Positions 1 to 7,130 of a stretch of 48,187 nucleotides of DNA are shown in pieces (the first letter of the stretch is position 1; the number at the start of each line of letters is the position of its first letter). The stretch spans positions 1-48,187 of the forward strand of contig CAIOYY010000106.1 of the NCBI GenBank assembly GCA_903862715.1, read 5' to 3'. The DNA comes from an uncultured Alphaproteobacteria bacterium (lineage in GTDB: Bacteria > Pseudomonadota > Alphaproteobacteria > Micropepsales > Micropepsaceae). The notes beneath the pieces were generated by a model. That model made no database searches. It was not told where the DNA came from and saw only the letters and a list, made by a program, of their open reading frames with translations. Made by a program: the position numbers and the translations under genes.

Positions 1-168
1 GTTGTTGCCGCCATTGTTGCCGGGTCCGTTGTTGCCACCGTTCCAGCCGCCATTGTTGCCGGGGCCGTTGTTGCCGCCATTATTGCCCGGGCCGTTGTTG
101 CCGCCATTGTTGCCGGGTCCGTTGTTGCCACCGTTCCAGCCACCATTGTTGCCCGGGCCATTGCCGCC
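1..168 (-). repeat. Coding tandem repeat (GNNGGNNGP units)
   Basis: The 3' part of the lipoprotein gene is a degenerate tandem array with units of about 27 bp encoding G-N-N-G-G-N-N-G-P, some carrying a W-N-G insertion. It runs off the left edge, so the copy number is unknown. The opposite strand gives an open Leu/Pro repeat frame, which is only the shadow of this array. Confidence 0.75.
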
Positions 169-648
169 ATTCCAATCGTCGCGGTCCCAGCGTCCGTCAC
201 GGTCACGGTCCCAATCGCGATCGTTGCGATCGCGGTCACGGTTTCGCCAATCGCGGCGCTCGCCGTTCCAACGATAATGCCGGTTCCAGTCGATATTCGG
301 ACGTCTGCCGTCGCGCCATTCGTCACGACGCCAGTTGCCATTCAGCCAGAACCAGTCGAAGCCTTCGTAATTGCGATGGTAGATCGGACCGCTGTACCAA
401 GAACCACCGTAATAGATCGGATCGTTCCAGGTATCGTACCGGCAATAGTCGGACGGATAACCCCACGGCGGATCGTAGTAGTCATAGCGCTCGCAATAGG
501 GATCGTAGTAGCCCGCATTGTTGTCATAGGGTCCACCATAGGCGCCGCCGCTATAATAGGTTTCGGTATAGGTGTAGCCGCCCTCGGTAGCGCAGGCCGA
601 TAGCAGGGTTGCCGTCGCCAATCCGATAAACGATGCCAGCCTTTTCAT
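1..648 (-). CDS. Gly/Asn-repeat lipoprotein, C-terminus beyond window
   Basis: The reverse strand is open from an ATG at 648 to the window edge, giving 216 residues with no stop. The N-terminus is a lipoprotein signal: charged MKR, hydrophobic stretch, and lipobox LSAC with the acylated Cys at residue 19. GGAGG lies about 6 nt before the ATG. Residues 25-100 are rich in Tyr, Asp, Gly and Pro, residues 105-160 in Arg, Asp and Trp, and from about residue 161 the chain is a GNNGG/GNNGP repeat with occasional GGWNGG. It is probably an outer-membrane-anchored, surface or periplasmic low-complexity protein. I recognise no enzymatic domain. The true length cannot be seen. Confidence 0.75.
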   Translation of the reverse strand, partial: MKRLASFIGLATATLLSACATEGGYTYTETYYSGGAYGGPYDNNAGYYDPYCERYDYYDPPWGYPSDYCRYDTWNDPIYYGGSWYSGPIYHRNYEGFDWFWLNGNWRRDEWRDGRRPNIDWNRHYRWNGERRDWRNRDRDRNDRDWDRDRDGRWDRDDWNGGNGPGNNGGWNGGNNGPGNNGGNNGPGNNGGNNGPGNNGGWNGGNNGPGNNGGNN

Positions 649-1041
649 TCAATCCTCCAAAACCCGGCAGCGCACCTTTGCGGAAAACCGGCATGACACA
701 TTTGCAGACGGCGCGTGAACTCAGCATGAACGCGGCGGGAACCGGAACGCTCCGACGAATCCTATGTCTTCCCGCTCTTTTGGCAGAGACCCAGGTTTTT
801 CTCCATTTGGATGAAGCGGAAGCCCCGTATGGGGGAGGCGCAACCGCGCCGGGCAGCCCTGGAACACAGGAAGCACGAACAGAGTCCGAATCATCAACCC
901 GGGGCGACATGCCGTTTCGTTCACGCACAAGCTATGGACGCGCGATGGGCGCGGTACCCGAGTTGTAGGGATTCGGAGCGATATATGGGCTCTTTCGCCC
1001 CCCCAGCTTGAGCGGAACACCGGAAGGGCAGCGGTAGGGCG
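649..1041. other. Intergenic region, no gene seen
   Basis: This 393-bp stretch lies between the lipoprotein start and the end of the flavoprotein gene. Both neighbours are on the minus strand, so it should hold the lipoprotein promoter and the flavoprotein terminator. Short open frames on both strands have no ribosome binding site or recognisable motif. A weak GGGC-TCTTTC-GCCC hairpin near 988-1001 is the only structure noted. Confidence 0.5.
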
Positions 1042-2223
1042 CTATACCGCCTGCCCGGCGCACCAGCCGGAGGACCATGCCCATTGGAAATTGTAGCCGC
1101 CCAGCCACCCGGTGACATCGACGACCTCGCCGATGAAATAGAGGCCGGGAACCGATTTCGCGGCCATGGTTCGGGAATCGAGCGCTCTGGTATCGACGCC
1201 GCCCAATGTGACTTCAGCGGTGCGATAACCTTCGGATCCCGTCGGCTTCACGCGCCATGCATTCACCGCCTCGGATATTTTGCGCAAGTCGGCATCGGAA
1301 AGACCGGCGAGCGGGCCCGGGGCGCCCTCCTCCTCGACCACCAGGCGCGCAACGCGTTTGGGAAGAAATTCCGAGAGGGCGGTCGCCAACATCTGCCGCC
1401 CATTCGCCTGGCGCGCGACGCGAAGCATTTCGAACAGATCGACATGCGGGAGCATGGAGACAAGTATCTCGCCGCCTTCACGCCAGTAGGACGAAATCTG
1501 CAGGATAGCGGGACCGCTTAGCCCGCGATGGGTGAAGAGGATCGCCTCGTCGAACGACGCGCGGCCATATCGTACGCGGCCCGAAACGCTGACGCCCGCC
1601 AGCGGTTTAAGCTTTGCGAGGATTTGTTCACCGAACACCAGCGGCACCAGAGCAGGCCGGGTTTCCATAACCGGCACACCGAAATGAGCTGCGAGGCGAT
1701 ATCCGAAATCGCTTGCCCCCATTTTAGGAATGGATTTTCCGCCCGTTGCGATTACCAGCGAGTCACATTCGACCGGTTCGCCCGCCGACAAAGAAAGACG
1801 GAAACCGGAATCGTTTTTTTCAGCATTGACGACCGAAGTTTCGAGACGCAGCACGGCGTGGGCCTTTTCCATTTCATCGCGCAGCAGATCGATGATTTGA
1901 CCGGCCGAGCCATCACAGAACAATTGGCCTAGCGTCTTCTCGTGGAAGGCTATGCCATGACGTTTCACCAATTGGGTGAAGTCGGCGGCCGTATAGCGCG
2001 ACAGCGCGGAAATGCAGAAATGGGGATTGTGAGAGAGAAACTGCGCGGGCGAAGTATGGATGTTGGTGAAATTACAGCGTCCCCCTCCGGAGATACGGAT
2101 TTTCTCGCCCGGGCTTTCTGCATGATCAAGCACCAGTACCGAGCGGCCGCGTTTGCCTGCCTCAGCGGCGCACATCATGCCCGCCGCGCCCGCGCCGATA
2201 ATTATAACATCCCAATGCTGCAA
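1042..2223 (-). CDS. BaiN/HI0933-family FAD-dependent oxidoreductase
   Basis: A 393-residue flavoprotein of the HI0933 (YhiN/BaiN) family, cytoplasmic. The N-terminal dinucleotide-binding loop GAGAAG is at residues 10-15. The family hallmark GEKIRISGGGRCNFTN follows at residues 39-54, ATGGKSIPK lies mid-protein, and the C-terminal FAD-contact segment includes GWLGGYNFQWAW. The length matches the family. The start appears to be TTG at 2223, because an in-frame stop lies shortly upstream and the next internal Met would cut the FAD loop. It lies 80 bp after the hydrolase-fold gene on the same strand and may share its transcript. The substrate is unknown; some gut homologues reduce bile-acid intermediates, which should not be assumed here. 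Confidence 0.88.
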   Translation of the reverse strand: MQHWDVIIIGAGAAGMMCAAEAGKRGRSVLVLDHAESPGEKIRISGGGRCNFTNIHTSPAQFLSHNPHFCISALSRYTAADFTQLVKRHGIAFHEKTLGQLFCDGSAGQIIDLLRDEMEKAHAVLRLETSVVNAEKNDSGFRLSLSAGEPVECDSLVIATGGKSIPKMGASDFGYRLAAHFGVPVMETRPALVPLVFGEQILAKLKPLAGVSVSGRVRYGRASFDEAILFTHRGLSGPAILQISSYWREGGEILVSMLPHVDLFEMLRVARQANGRQMLATALSEFLPKRVARLVVEEEGAPGPLAGLSDADLRKISEAVNAWRVKPTGSEGYRTAEVTLGGVDTRALDSRTMAAKSVPGLYFIGEVVDVTGWLGGYNFQWAWSSGWCAGQAV

Positions 2224-2303
2224 GATGGCCCGCCCGCTTCTTCAGCCCCCATACGCCACAGATCGCCGCGCCTTGTCACGCGGCGAGCGGTGCTGGAGCG
2301 AAT

Positions 2304-2957
2304 TCAGTGCAGGTGCCGGCTGTACCAGATGGCGGCAAACGTCGCGGCGTCATCGATCAATTCGCGGTCGCCGGTTATTTTTCCGACGCCCGGCACCGTG
2401 ACGTACCATTTCGGGCATTCCATCCGCGCCAGCGCTTCGCGCGCCATGTGAGTCGCTTCCTGATCGCCGCCGCCCGAAACGAAGAGCGTCGGCGCGCGAA
2501 CATGAGCGAGCATGGCGTCATTATTCTCCACTCTGCCCGCATGGGAAACGATGGCGCTCACATCCGAGCCCAATTGCGCCGCCGCCGAAAACGCGACACC
2601 AAGCCCCACACCGGAGGCGAAATATCCGAGCGGCAGATGTGCGAGATCGTCAATGCTGCGGGCCCAGCGTGTGACGGCAACGAGGCGGGCGGCCAAGGCC
2701 TCGGCCTCAATGATCTCATCCGGGTGTGTTTCATCGTCGACCGTCATCAGATCCACCATCAGGGTGGCAAGCGGTAGGCGGCGCAGCATGGACGCCGCGC
2801 GCTGTTCCCAAGGGCTCAGGGGATAAAGACCATGAACAAAAACGATCAGACCTTTGGCATTTTCGGGAAGGCCCAGCAGACCATAGACACCGTCCGGCTC
2901 GCTCTGGACGACATGAATGTTTTCCCTCTCGGGGCATGCTTGAATTGCGTAGGACAT
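2304..2957 (-). CDS. Alpha/beta-hydrolase-fold protein, catalytic residues apparently lost
   Basis: A 217-residue protein of the dienelactone-hydrolase-like alpha/beta hydrolase group. Fold landmarks are the strand and oxyanion region at residues 37-43 (IVFVHGL), a DLMT segment at 70-73, the nucleophile-elbow region at 111-120, SHAGR at 138-142 and a C-terminal WYSRHL. Aligned without gaps to the family pattern YFGASTG, the elbow reads YFASGVG, placing Gly116 where the nucleophile Ser should be. The usual VPGATH near the C-terminus reads VPGVGK, placing Lys193 at the catalytic His. The GSGSS oxyanion turn is also missing. It is therefore probably a non-hydrolytic relative. It sits 18 bp after the annotated end of the IMPase-family gene. 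Confidence 0.75.
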   Translation of the reverse strand: MSYAIQACPERENIHVVQSEPDGVYGLLGLPENAKGLIVFVHGLYPLSPWEQRAASMLRRLPLATLMVDLMTVDDETHPDEIIEAEALAARLVAVTRWARSIDDLAHLPLGYFASGVGLGVAFSAAAQLGSDVSAIVSHAGRVENNDAMLAHVRAPTLFVSGGGDQEATHMAREALARMECPKWYVTVPGVGKITGDRELIDDAATFAAIWYSRHLH

Positions 2958-2975
2958 CGAGCCTGGCCGTTTGTG

Positions 2976-3848
2976 CTAGTTCCCAAGCGGTAACGTGTGC
3001 ACACCGCCCTGGTTGCAGCGATTTTGTGGCGGCGCAGCATTTCCCCGATTTGTCACAGGGACAGAAGCTGAGTCACGGCGCTGGGACGCCCGATTACCAA
3101 GGGCTGTTTCCAGCCGCGTCTCCGACCAACCCTCGGCCGTGCGCGTGCGGATGTCGCCGCCGGAGGCTTTCATCAGCGCAGCGCCGCCCGCAACATCCCA
3201 GATATTCGGTGTATCGAAACGCGCCACCTGAAGAAGCCCCGCGGCGACAAATGCACATTCGATGGCGGCGGAGCCGGTCTTCCGGATCTGCCACGGCCAA
3301 TCGCTCATGGCGTAATCGGGAAGACCCGCAAGCCCACGGCGAACCGAGGGACGGTCGCGCGGGGTAGCGGTTTCGCCGTCGAGGAAAAGACCGCTGCCCA
3401 CACGGGCGTGATAAACGCCGGGACGCAGACGGTGCGTCAGCGAACACCAGATCGCACCCACGACAGGCCGGCCCCTATGCAGGACACCAATGGAGGCTGC
3501 GAATAGGGGAAATCCGTTGACGAAATTGGCGGTACCGTCGATCGGATCGACCGCCCAAAGGACGTCATGAGCGAGACCGCGCGTGGTCATTTCCTCGCCG
3601 ATCACATCATGCGCGGGAAAGTGTTCCGCGAGGCGGGTACGGATCAGGCTTTCCACCCTTTCGTCCACATCGGATACCGGATCTTTGAACGACACTTCGC
3701 CCTTCGGAGAGTTTTTGTAGCGAACGGCAATCTCGCTTCCCAACTTGGTGACGATCTCGGCGCCCGCGAGATTGGCGAGTTCGATGGCGAGCGTTTCAAT
3801 CTCCTGCAACTCGGTGTCGGAGAGCAAGGCTTCGGAGAGTTGATCCAT
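2976..3848 (-). CDS. Inositol-monophosphatase-family phosphatase, probable C-terminal frameshift
   Basis: An IMPase/SuhB/HisN-type Mg-dependent phosphatase. Metal-site motifs are present in order: IGEE, DPIDGTANF and WDVAGG. The start is taken as the ATG at 3848 (MDQLSE). The upstream-extended frame would run into the divergent promoter region and has no family similarity. The uninterrupted frame gives 290 residues, but the last 35 or so are unlike the family. Shifting by one base near 3095-3100 gives an ending G-R-P-S-A-V-T-Q-L-L-S-L with a stop at 3053-3055 and a total of about 264 residues, the usual family length. The exact substrate (inositol phosphate, histidinol phosphate or other) cannot be assigned. 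Confidence 0.82.
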   Translation of the reverse strand: MDQLSEALLSDTELQEIETLAIELANLAGAEIVTKLGSEIAVRYKNSPKGEVSFKDPVSDVDERVESLIRTRLAEHFPAHDVIGEEMTTRGLAHDVLWAVDPIDGTANFVNGFPLFAASIGVLHRGRPVVGAIWCSLTHRLRPGVYHARVGSGLFLDGETATPRDRPSVRRGLAGLPDYAMSDWPWQIRKTGSAAIECAFVAAGLLQVARFDTPNIWDVAGGAALMKASGGDIRTRTAEGWSETRLETALGNRASQRRDSASVPVTNRGNAAPPQNRCNQGGVHTLPLGN

Positions 3849-3955
3849 GACATATGTTCTTTCGGTAAATTGGGGCTCTCGACTGAGGTTCGGGCAAGGG
3901 CGCTCAGAAGGAAACGGCGGCCGCGCCGGAATGATCCCCTTCATTTCCACGCTGA

Positions 3956-3994
3956 CATGTTGACCGGGCATGTTGACCGAGCATGTTGACCGGG
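3956..3994. repeat. Three tandem 13-bp repeats in a divergent promoter region
   Basis: CATGTTGACCGGG, CATGTTGACCGAG and CATGTTGACCGGG follow each other without spacing at 3956-3968, 3969-3981 and 3982-3994. They lie between the divergent IMPase-family gene (start 3848, minus) and the lipid kinase gene (start 4104, plus). Each unit contains TTGAC, so the array could be an iterated operator or overlapping -35 elements; the function is inferred. Confidence 0.85.
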
Positions 3995-4103
3995 ACGGCA
4001 AGGCTACGGCGTTGTCATGGAACAATCTTGCATCAGGCTTCGTTTCGTTTGCGGGCGTTTTCCCGCGGCGCTTTGGCTTTTCCCGGGAGTTTACGGAGTC
4101 GTC

Positions 4104-5003
4104 ATGTGGAACCGGGTCATTCTTTGTCACAATTCCGAAGCGGGAAAGAACGATCTCCGAAAATCGGAGATCGTCGATGCATTAACGCTGGCGGGGATCG
4201 AAGCGGAATATTGCGCCGTCGACAGTGGTGCCTTTCCTTCTATTCTGGATAGCGCCGTGGATCTGATCATCGCGGCGGGCGGCGACGGCACGATCGGAAA
4301 GGTCGCGAAATATATTGGCGGTCGGGATGTGCCGCTCGGCATTCTGCCGGTTGGCACCGCGAACAATATCGCACGCTCCTTCGGAATTTATGGTGCGCCG
4401 CATGAGGTGGCCGAAGGATGGAGCCCCGACCGCATCTTTCATTGCGACATCGGTCTCGTATCGTATAACGGCAAGAACCGTCTTCTGATCGAATCCGCCG
4501 GGATCGGACCGGTATCCGACACGATCAAGGAAAAGGCCGGCGGCAAATATTCCGGCGCGAAAAAACTCCATGCCGCGCGCAATAGCCTCCATGCCAAATT
4601 TACGAAGGCCGAGCCCTTCCCGGCGACGATCAGGATCGACGGTGAGGTGGTCATTGATGAGCCGATCCTTGGTGCCGAGATCATGAATATCGGATTTGCA
4701 GGGCCGGGCGCGGAAATCCTTCCCCGCGAAGAACGCCGCAATGGTGAACTGAGTGTGGTCGTGTTCCTGCCGTCCGAGCGCGAGAAGGCACTGAAATGGC
4801 TGGAGGCGCCGCAAAGCCACTCACCTCCCGCTGCCCCGCGCCATGGAAGGGAAGTGAATATTCGCTGGGCCAATGCGCTTTTCCATATCGACGACAAAGT
4901 GCCCGACCCCGCCACCCCCGATGCCGAAGGGTGGCAGGCGGCCACCATCCGACTGGACGGCACCACGGTGAAGCTACTGGCACCGGGTTATTACCGGCGT
5001 TAA
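4104..5003 (+). CDS. Diacylglycerol/lipid kinase family protein (DAGK catalytic domain)
   Basis: A 299-residue YegS/DgkB-like lipid kinase. The catalytic nucleotide-binding motif GGDGT is at residues 59-63 and GTANN at 84-88, followed by the beta-sandwich C-terminal domain typical of the family. It would phosphorylate a membrane lipid using ATP. The start is the ATG at 4104, with GGAG at 4095-4098 and a 5-nt spacer. The longer frame from 4017 adds 29 residues foreign to the family and has no ribosome binding site. It is divergent from the IMPase-family gene across a 255-bp region that carries the triple 13-bp repeat. Confidence 0.85.
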   Translation: MWNRVILCHNSEAGKNDLRKSEIVDALTLAGIEAEYCAVDSGAFPSILDSAVDLIIAAGGDGTIGKVAKYIGGRDVPLGILPVGTANNIARSFGIYGAPHEVAEGWSPDRIFHCDIGLVSYNGKNRLLIESAGIGPVSDTIKEKAGGKYSGAKKLHAARNSLHAKFTKAEPFPATIRIDGEVVIDEPILGAEIMNIGFAGPGAEILPREERRNGELSVVVFLPSEREKALKWLEAPQSHSPPAAPRHGREVNIRWANALFHIDDKVPDPATPDAEGWQAATIRLDGTTVKLLAPGYYRR

Positions 5004-5069
5004 TTTGCGGAACACCGAACCAATGAACGGCTTTTGCGTTAGGATGCCGCCGCGATCAGGAGAGCATCC

Positions 5070-5603
5070 ATGACGAACCAGCAGCAAACCCCAGGCACGG
5101 ACGCGTCGCGCACGAATGACGCGCAAAGTAACGCTGCGGTCGCCCGAGCGAACAGGCTGGCGCGCGATGCGGTCAACCATGTGCATGACGGGCCGGTGTC
5201 TATCTGGTTTTCGACGATTGCGAGCAAGACCGCCCATGCGGTCGGCCGCCCCGCGACCTTCGCTTTATGCTGCCTGATCGTTGCCGTTTGGGCGGCTACC
5301 GGGCCGCTTTTTGACTATTCCGACACCTGGCAATTGATCATCAATACCGGCACGACGATCGTGACCTTTCTAATGGTGTTCCTGATTCAAAATACGCAGA
5401 ACCGCGATGGCGCCGCCGTTCAGGCGAAGCTGGACGAACTGATCCGTGCCACCCATGACGCACGCAACGCCTATATGGGAATCGAAAAACTGCCCGAAAG
5501 GGCCCTCGAGGAATTGCGCGAGCATTGCGGCGATTTCGACGATGCTGGCATGGAAGTCGGCGCAGCGGATGGCGCAGACAATCTGGAAAAATCGCCAGCC
5601 TAG
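5070..5603 (+). CDS. Low-affinity iron permease family protein
   Basis: A 177-residue membrane protein matching the low-affinity iron permease family (PF04120 type). After a polar N-terminus come the conserved segment WFSTIASKTAHAVGRP, a hydrophobic helix (about residues 67-88), a second helix (about 92-110), and the family signature with FLIQNTQNRD followed by QAKLDELIR. AGGAGA at 5058-5063 precedes the ATG by 6 nt. The family is implicated in Fe(II) or other cation uptake by homology to yeast FET4, but many bacterial members are untested. The C-terminal 35 residues are acidic and variable. Confidence 0.82.
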   Translation: MTNQQQTPGTDASRTNDAQSNAAVARANRLARDAVNHVHDGPVSIWFSTIASKTAHAVGRPATFALCCLIVAVWAATGPLFDYSDTWQLIINTGTTIVTFLMVFLIQNTQNRDGAAVQAKLDELIRATHDARNAYMGIEKLPERALEELREHCGDFDDAGMEVGAADGADNLEKSPA

Positions 5604-5654
5604 ATCCGGGACGCTTCGGGAACACCTGTATCAGAAGATAACAGGACACCGGTA

Positions 5655-5682
5655 CGGAATGAGGCAAAACGCCCCCATTCCG
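5655..5682 (+). terminator. Possible hairpin terminator after the iron permease gene
   Basis: CGGAATG (5655-5661) pairs with CATTCCG (5676-5682), about 50 bp after the iron permease stop. There is no clear T tract, so this may be a Rho-assisted or non-functional hairpin. Confidence 0.35.
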
Positions 5683-5754
5683 GCGCAAAGCTGTTACGCG
5701 GCATGATTTGCGGATATATTCCATCGGCTTGCTGGACAAAGAGGTGCCTGTGCC

Positions 5755-6111
5755 GTGTCCATCGATGGTCCGAACGACCCCTCCGATCAACGGAGCGTGC
5801 ACCGCAAACGCACCTTCCTTAGCGGCAAACTAAGCTACTGTGACGAGGCGTTCTCCTGTGATTGTGTGATCCGGGACATCAGTGAAAGAGGCGCGCGCGT
5901 CTCCGTTACCAATCCGCAGTTTATACCCGAGCGCGTGGTACTGATCGAATTGAAAGGCCTGCTGGCCTATGACGCGATCATTCGCTGGCGCCAGGGAAAA
6001 ATGCTCGGGCTCTTCTTCGAGCGGGAAATTGCGCTCGACGACCCTTCCTTGGCGCGCAATCGCGCGTTGCGTCGGCTCGCCATGGCGACCAAGGGCGGCC
6101 CCTCCGGCTAG
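5755..6111 (+). CDS. PilZ-domain protein (candidate c-di-GMP receptor)
   Basis: A 118-residue single PilZ domain. The cyclic-di-GMP-binding signature is complete: RxxxR at residues 13-17 (R-S-V-H-R) and DxSxxG at 41-46 (D-I-S-E-R-G), followed by the beta-barrel pattern of the family. The start is GTG at 5755, with GAGGTG at 5741-5746 and an 8-nt spacer. As a stand-alone PilZ domain it probably acts as an adaptor that binds c-di-GMP and contacts an unknown partner. No diguanylate cyclase is encoded in the window. Confidence 0.85.
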   Translation: MSIDGPNDPSDQRSVHRKRTFLSGKLSYCDEAFSCDCVIRDISERGARVSVTNPQFIPERVVLIELKGLLAYDAIIRWRQGKMLGLFFEREIALDDPSLARNRALRRLAMATKGGPSG

Positions 6112-6180
6112 TATGTCGGCTTGCACGGAACCATTTGGCGCCCGTGGCGTTTTGCTTCCATATGCTGGAGCCGAAAAATC

Positions 6181-6255
6181 ATGAATAACATTATCTGGAT
6201 CGTCGGCGCCGTCGTTATCGTGCTCTTTATCTTAGGAGCACTGGGGCTGCGCTAA
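6181..6255 (+). CDS. 24-residue single-helix membrane peptide
   Basis: A very short gene: ATG at 6181, 24 codons, TAA at 6253-6255. The product is a polar MNN cap, a tryptophan, a continuous hydrophobic helix (about residues 4-22) and a terminal Arg. GGAG at 6167-6170 lies 10 nt upstream, and a clean hairpin terminator follows at 6295-6327. Tiny proteins of this pattern (MNxIxWIxGAxVIV, ending in LGLR) are, as I recall, common in alphaproteobacteria, but I know of no assigned function. Confidence 0.6.
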   Translation: MNNIIWIVGAVVIVLFILGALGLR

Positions 6256-6294
6256 AGCGCTTACCTTCCCGTGACCGGCCCTTACGTGACCGGC

Positions 6295-6327
6295 AGGTCG
6301 GCATCGCCCGAACGAAAATGCCGACCT
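6295..6327. terminator. Perfect 10-bp stem-loop between convergent genes
   Basis: AGGTCGGCAT (6295-6304) and ATGCCGACCT (6318-6327) form a perfect 10-bp stem with a 13-nt loop, followed by CCGTTTTC. It lies between the 24-residue peptide gene and the convergent secreted hypothetical that ends at 6345. It probably serves both directions. Confidence 0.65.
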
Positions 6328-6344
6328 CCGTTTTCAAATATCCC

Positions 6345-6851
6345 TCAGCTTTGCGGACCCGGAATGCCCTCCGTCAGTTCGGCATTGCCGGACATCGTGC
6401 AGGCGAAGGCGCCATTGGTCGTTTTGTAGCAGACACCGCGAGCGGTCGCTTCGATGCCGGAACGGCAATTGGCGCCGCGATTGCGGTCGGTGATGGCTTC
6501 ACATTCCCAACGCACCAGGCTTCCGGTGATCGGGTACATGGTCGAGCCTTCCTGAATTTCCTCGTAATAAATATCGAGTTGAGGGTTGAAGGCGCGCGGC
6601 TCGCCGACCGTGACCATCGGATCATCGATCAGATACAGGCGACCATCGCCGATCCCTTCGATGGTGCATTTCACGAGGGCCGACGCCTGTTCATTGGTCG
6701 GCGCGGCATCACCCGCCGCATCCGTCGGACATTCGACCGCTTCACGGGCGCCGTAGGTCTCCATCATGCTCTGCGCGTGGGCTCCGCCCGCCGCGAGCAG
6801 GAATGCGCCCACCACAAAGCCCATCGAAATCTGTTTGGTACCGAACCGCAT
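6345..6851 (-). CDS. Secreted hypothetical protein
   Basis: A 168-residue protein with a Sec signal peptide: MRFGTK, hydrophobic core GFVVGAFLLAAGG, cleavage after AHA near residue 26. The start is the ATG at 6851, with a strong GGGAGGAA just upstream. The upstream-extended frame lacks similarity to anything and buries the signal peptide. The mature part has four cysteines (VKC, WEC, NCR, VCY) plus AC, which may form disulfides in the periplasm. No family is recognised. It is divergent from the rml operon. Confidence 0.7.
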   Translation of the reverse strand: MRFGTKQISMGFVVGAFLLAAGGAHAQSMMETYGAREAVECPTDAAGDAAPTNEQASALVKCTIEGIGDGRLYLIDDPMVTVGEPRAFNPQLDIYYEEIQEGSTMYPITGSLVRWECEAITDRNRGANCRSGIEATARGVCYKTTNGAFACTMSGNAELTEGIPGPQS

Positions 6852-6927
6852 GCATTCCTCCCGGTTTGGGCATTCCGCCCGTTTTCTTATCCGTCTTGAA
6901 CCCCTGACACCCGCCACGACTTCACGA

Positions 6928-7052
6928 CGCTTCAGGGCAAATCTACCCGAAGCGCTGCAAGACCCGCAATGAAAGGAAATGGCCCCAGCCGCCCAGGCGG
7001 GGTGCCGGACCAATAGCCGGGCCCGTTTCCTGGAAGGCTACGGGCAACGGGC
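6928..7052. promoter_or_regulatory. Two stem-loops in the region upstream of rmlB
   Basis: CGCTTC-A-GGG (6928-6937) can pair with CCC-GAAGCG (6946-6954) with one bulged A. GCCCGTT (7021-7027) pairs with AACGGGC (7046-7052). Both lie in the 279-bp divergent region between the secreted hypothetical and rmlB. They may be leader or operator structures; no function is shown. Confidence 0.35.
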
Positions 7053-7130
7053 TATTTCGGGGACGGCGCTTCTTCGTTAGTTTCGATGCCGTTGGCGGGC
7101 ATCAGGATTCGCCTTTTCCGGATAGAACAA

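Noticed and set aside
2-277. Plus-strand open frame of Leu/Pro repeats
   Set aside because: It is the complement of the Gly/Asn repeat of the minus-strand lipoprotein gene, with no signal or ribosome site of its own.
633-968. Plus-strand 111-residue open frame between the lipoprotein and flavoprotein genes
   Set aside because: Overlaps the lipoprotein start antisense, has no Shine-Dalgarno and no recognisable domain.
4017-4103. Upstream extension of the lipid kinase
   Set aside because: Adds 29 residues with no family similarity; the ATG at 4104 has a proper GGAG.
3849-4130. Upstream extension of the IMPase-family gene
   Set aside because: Adds 94 residues translated from the divergent promoter region and its tandem repeats.
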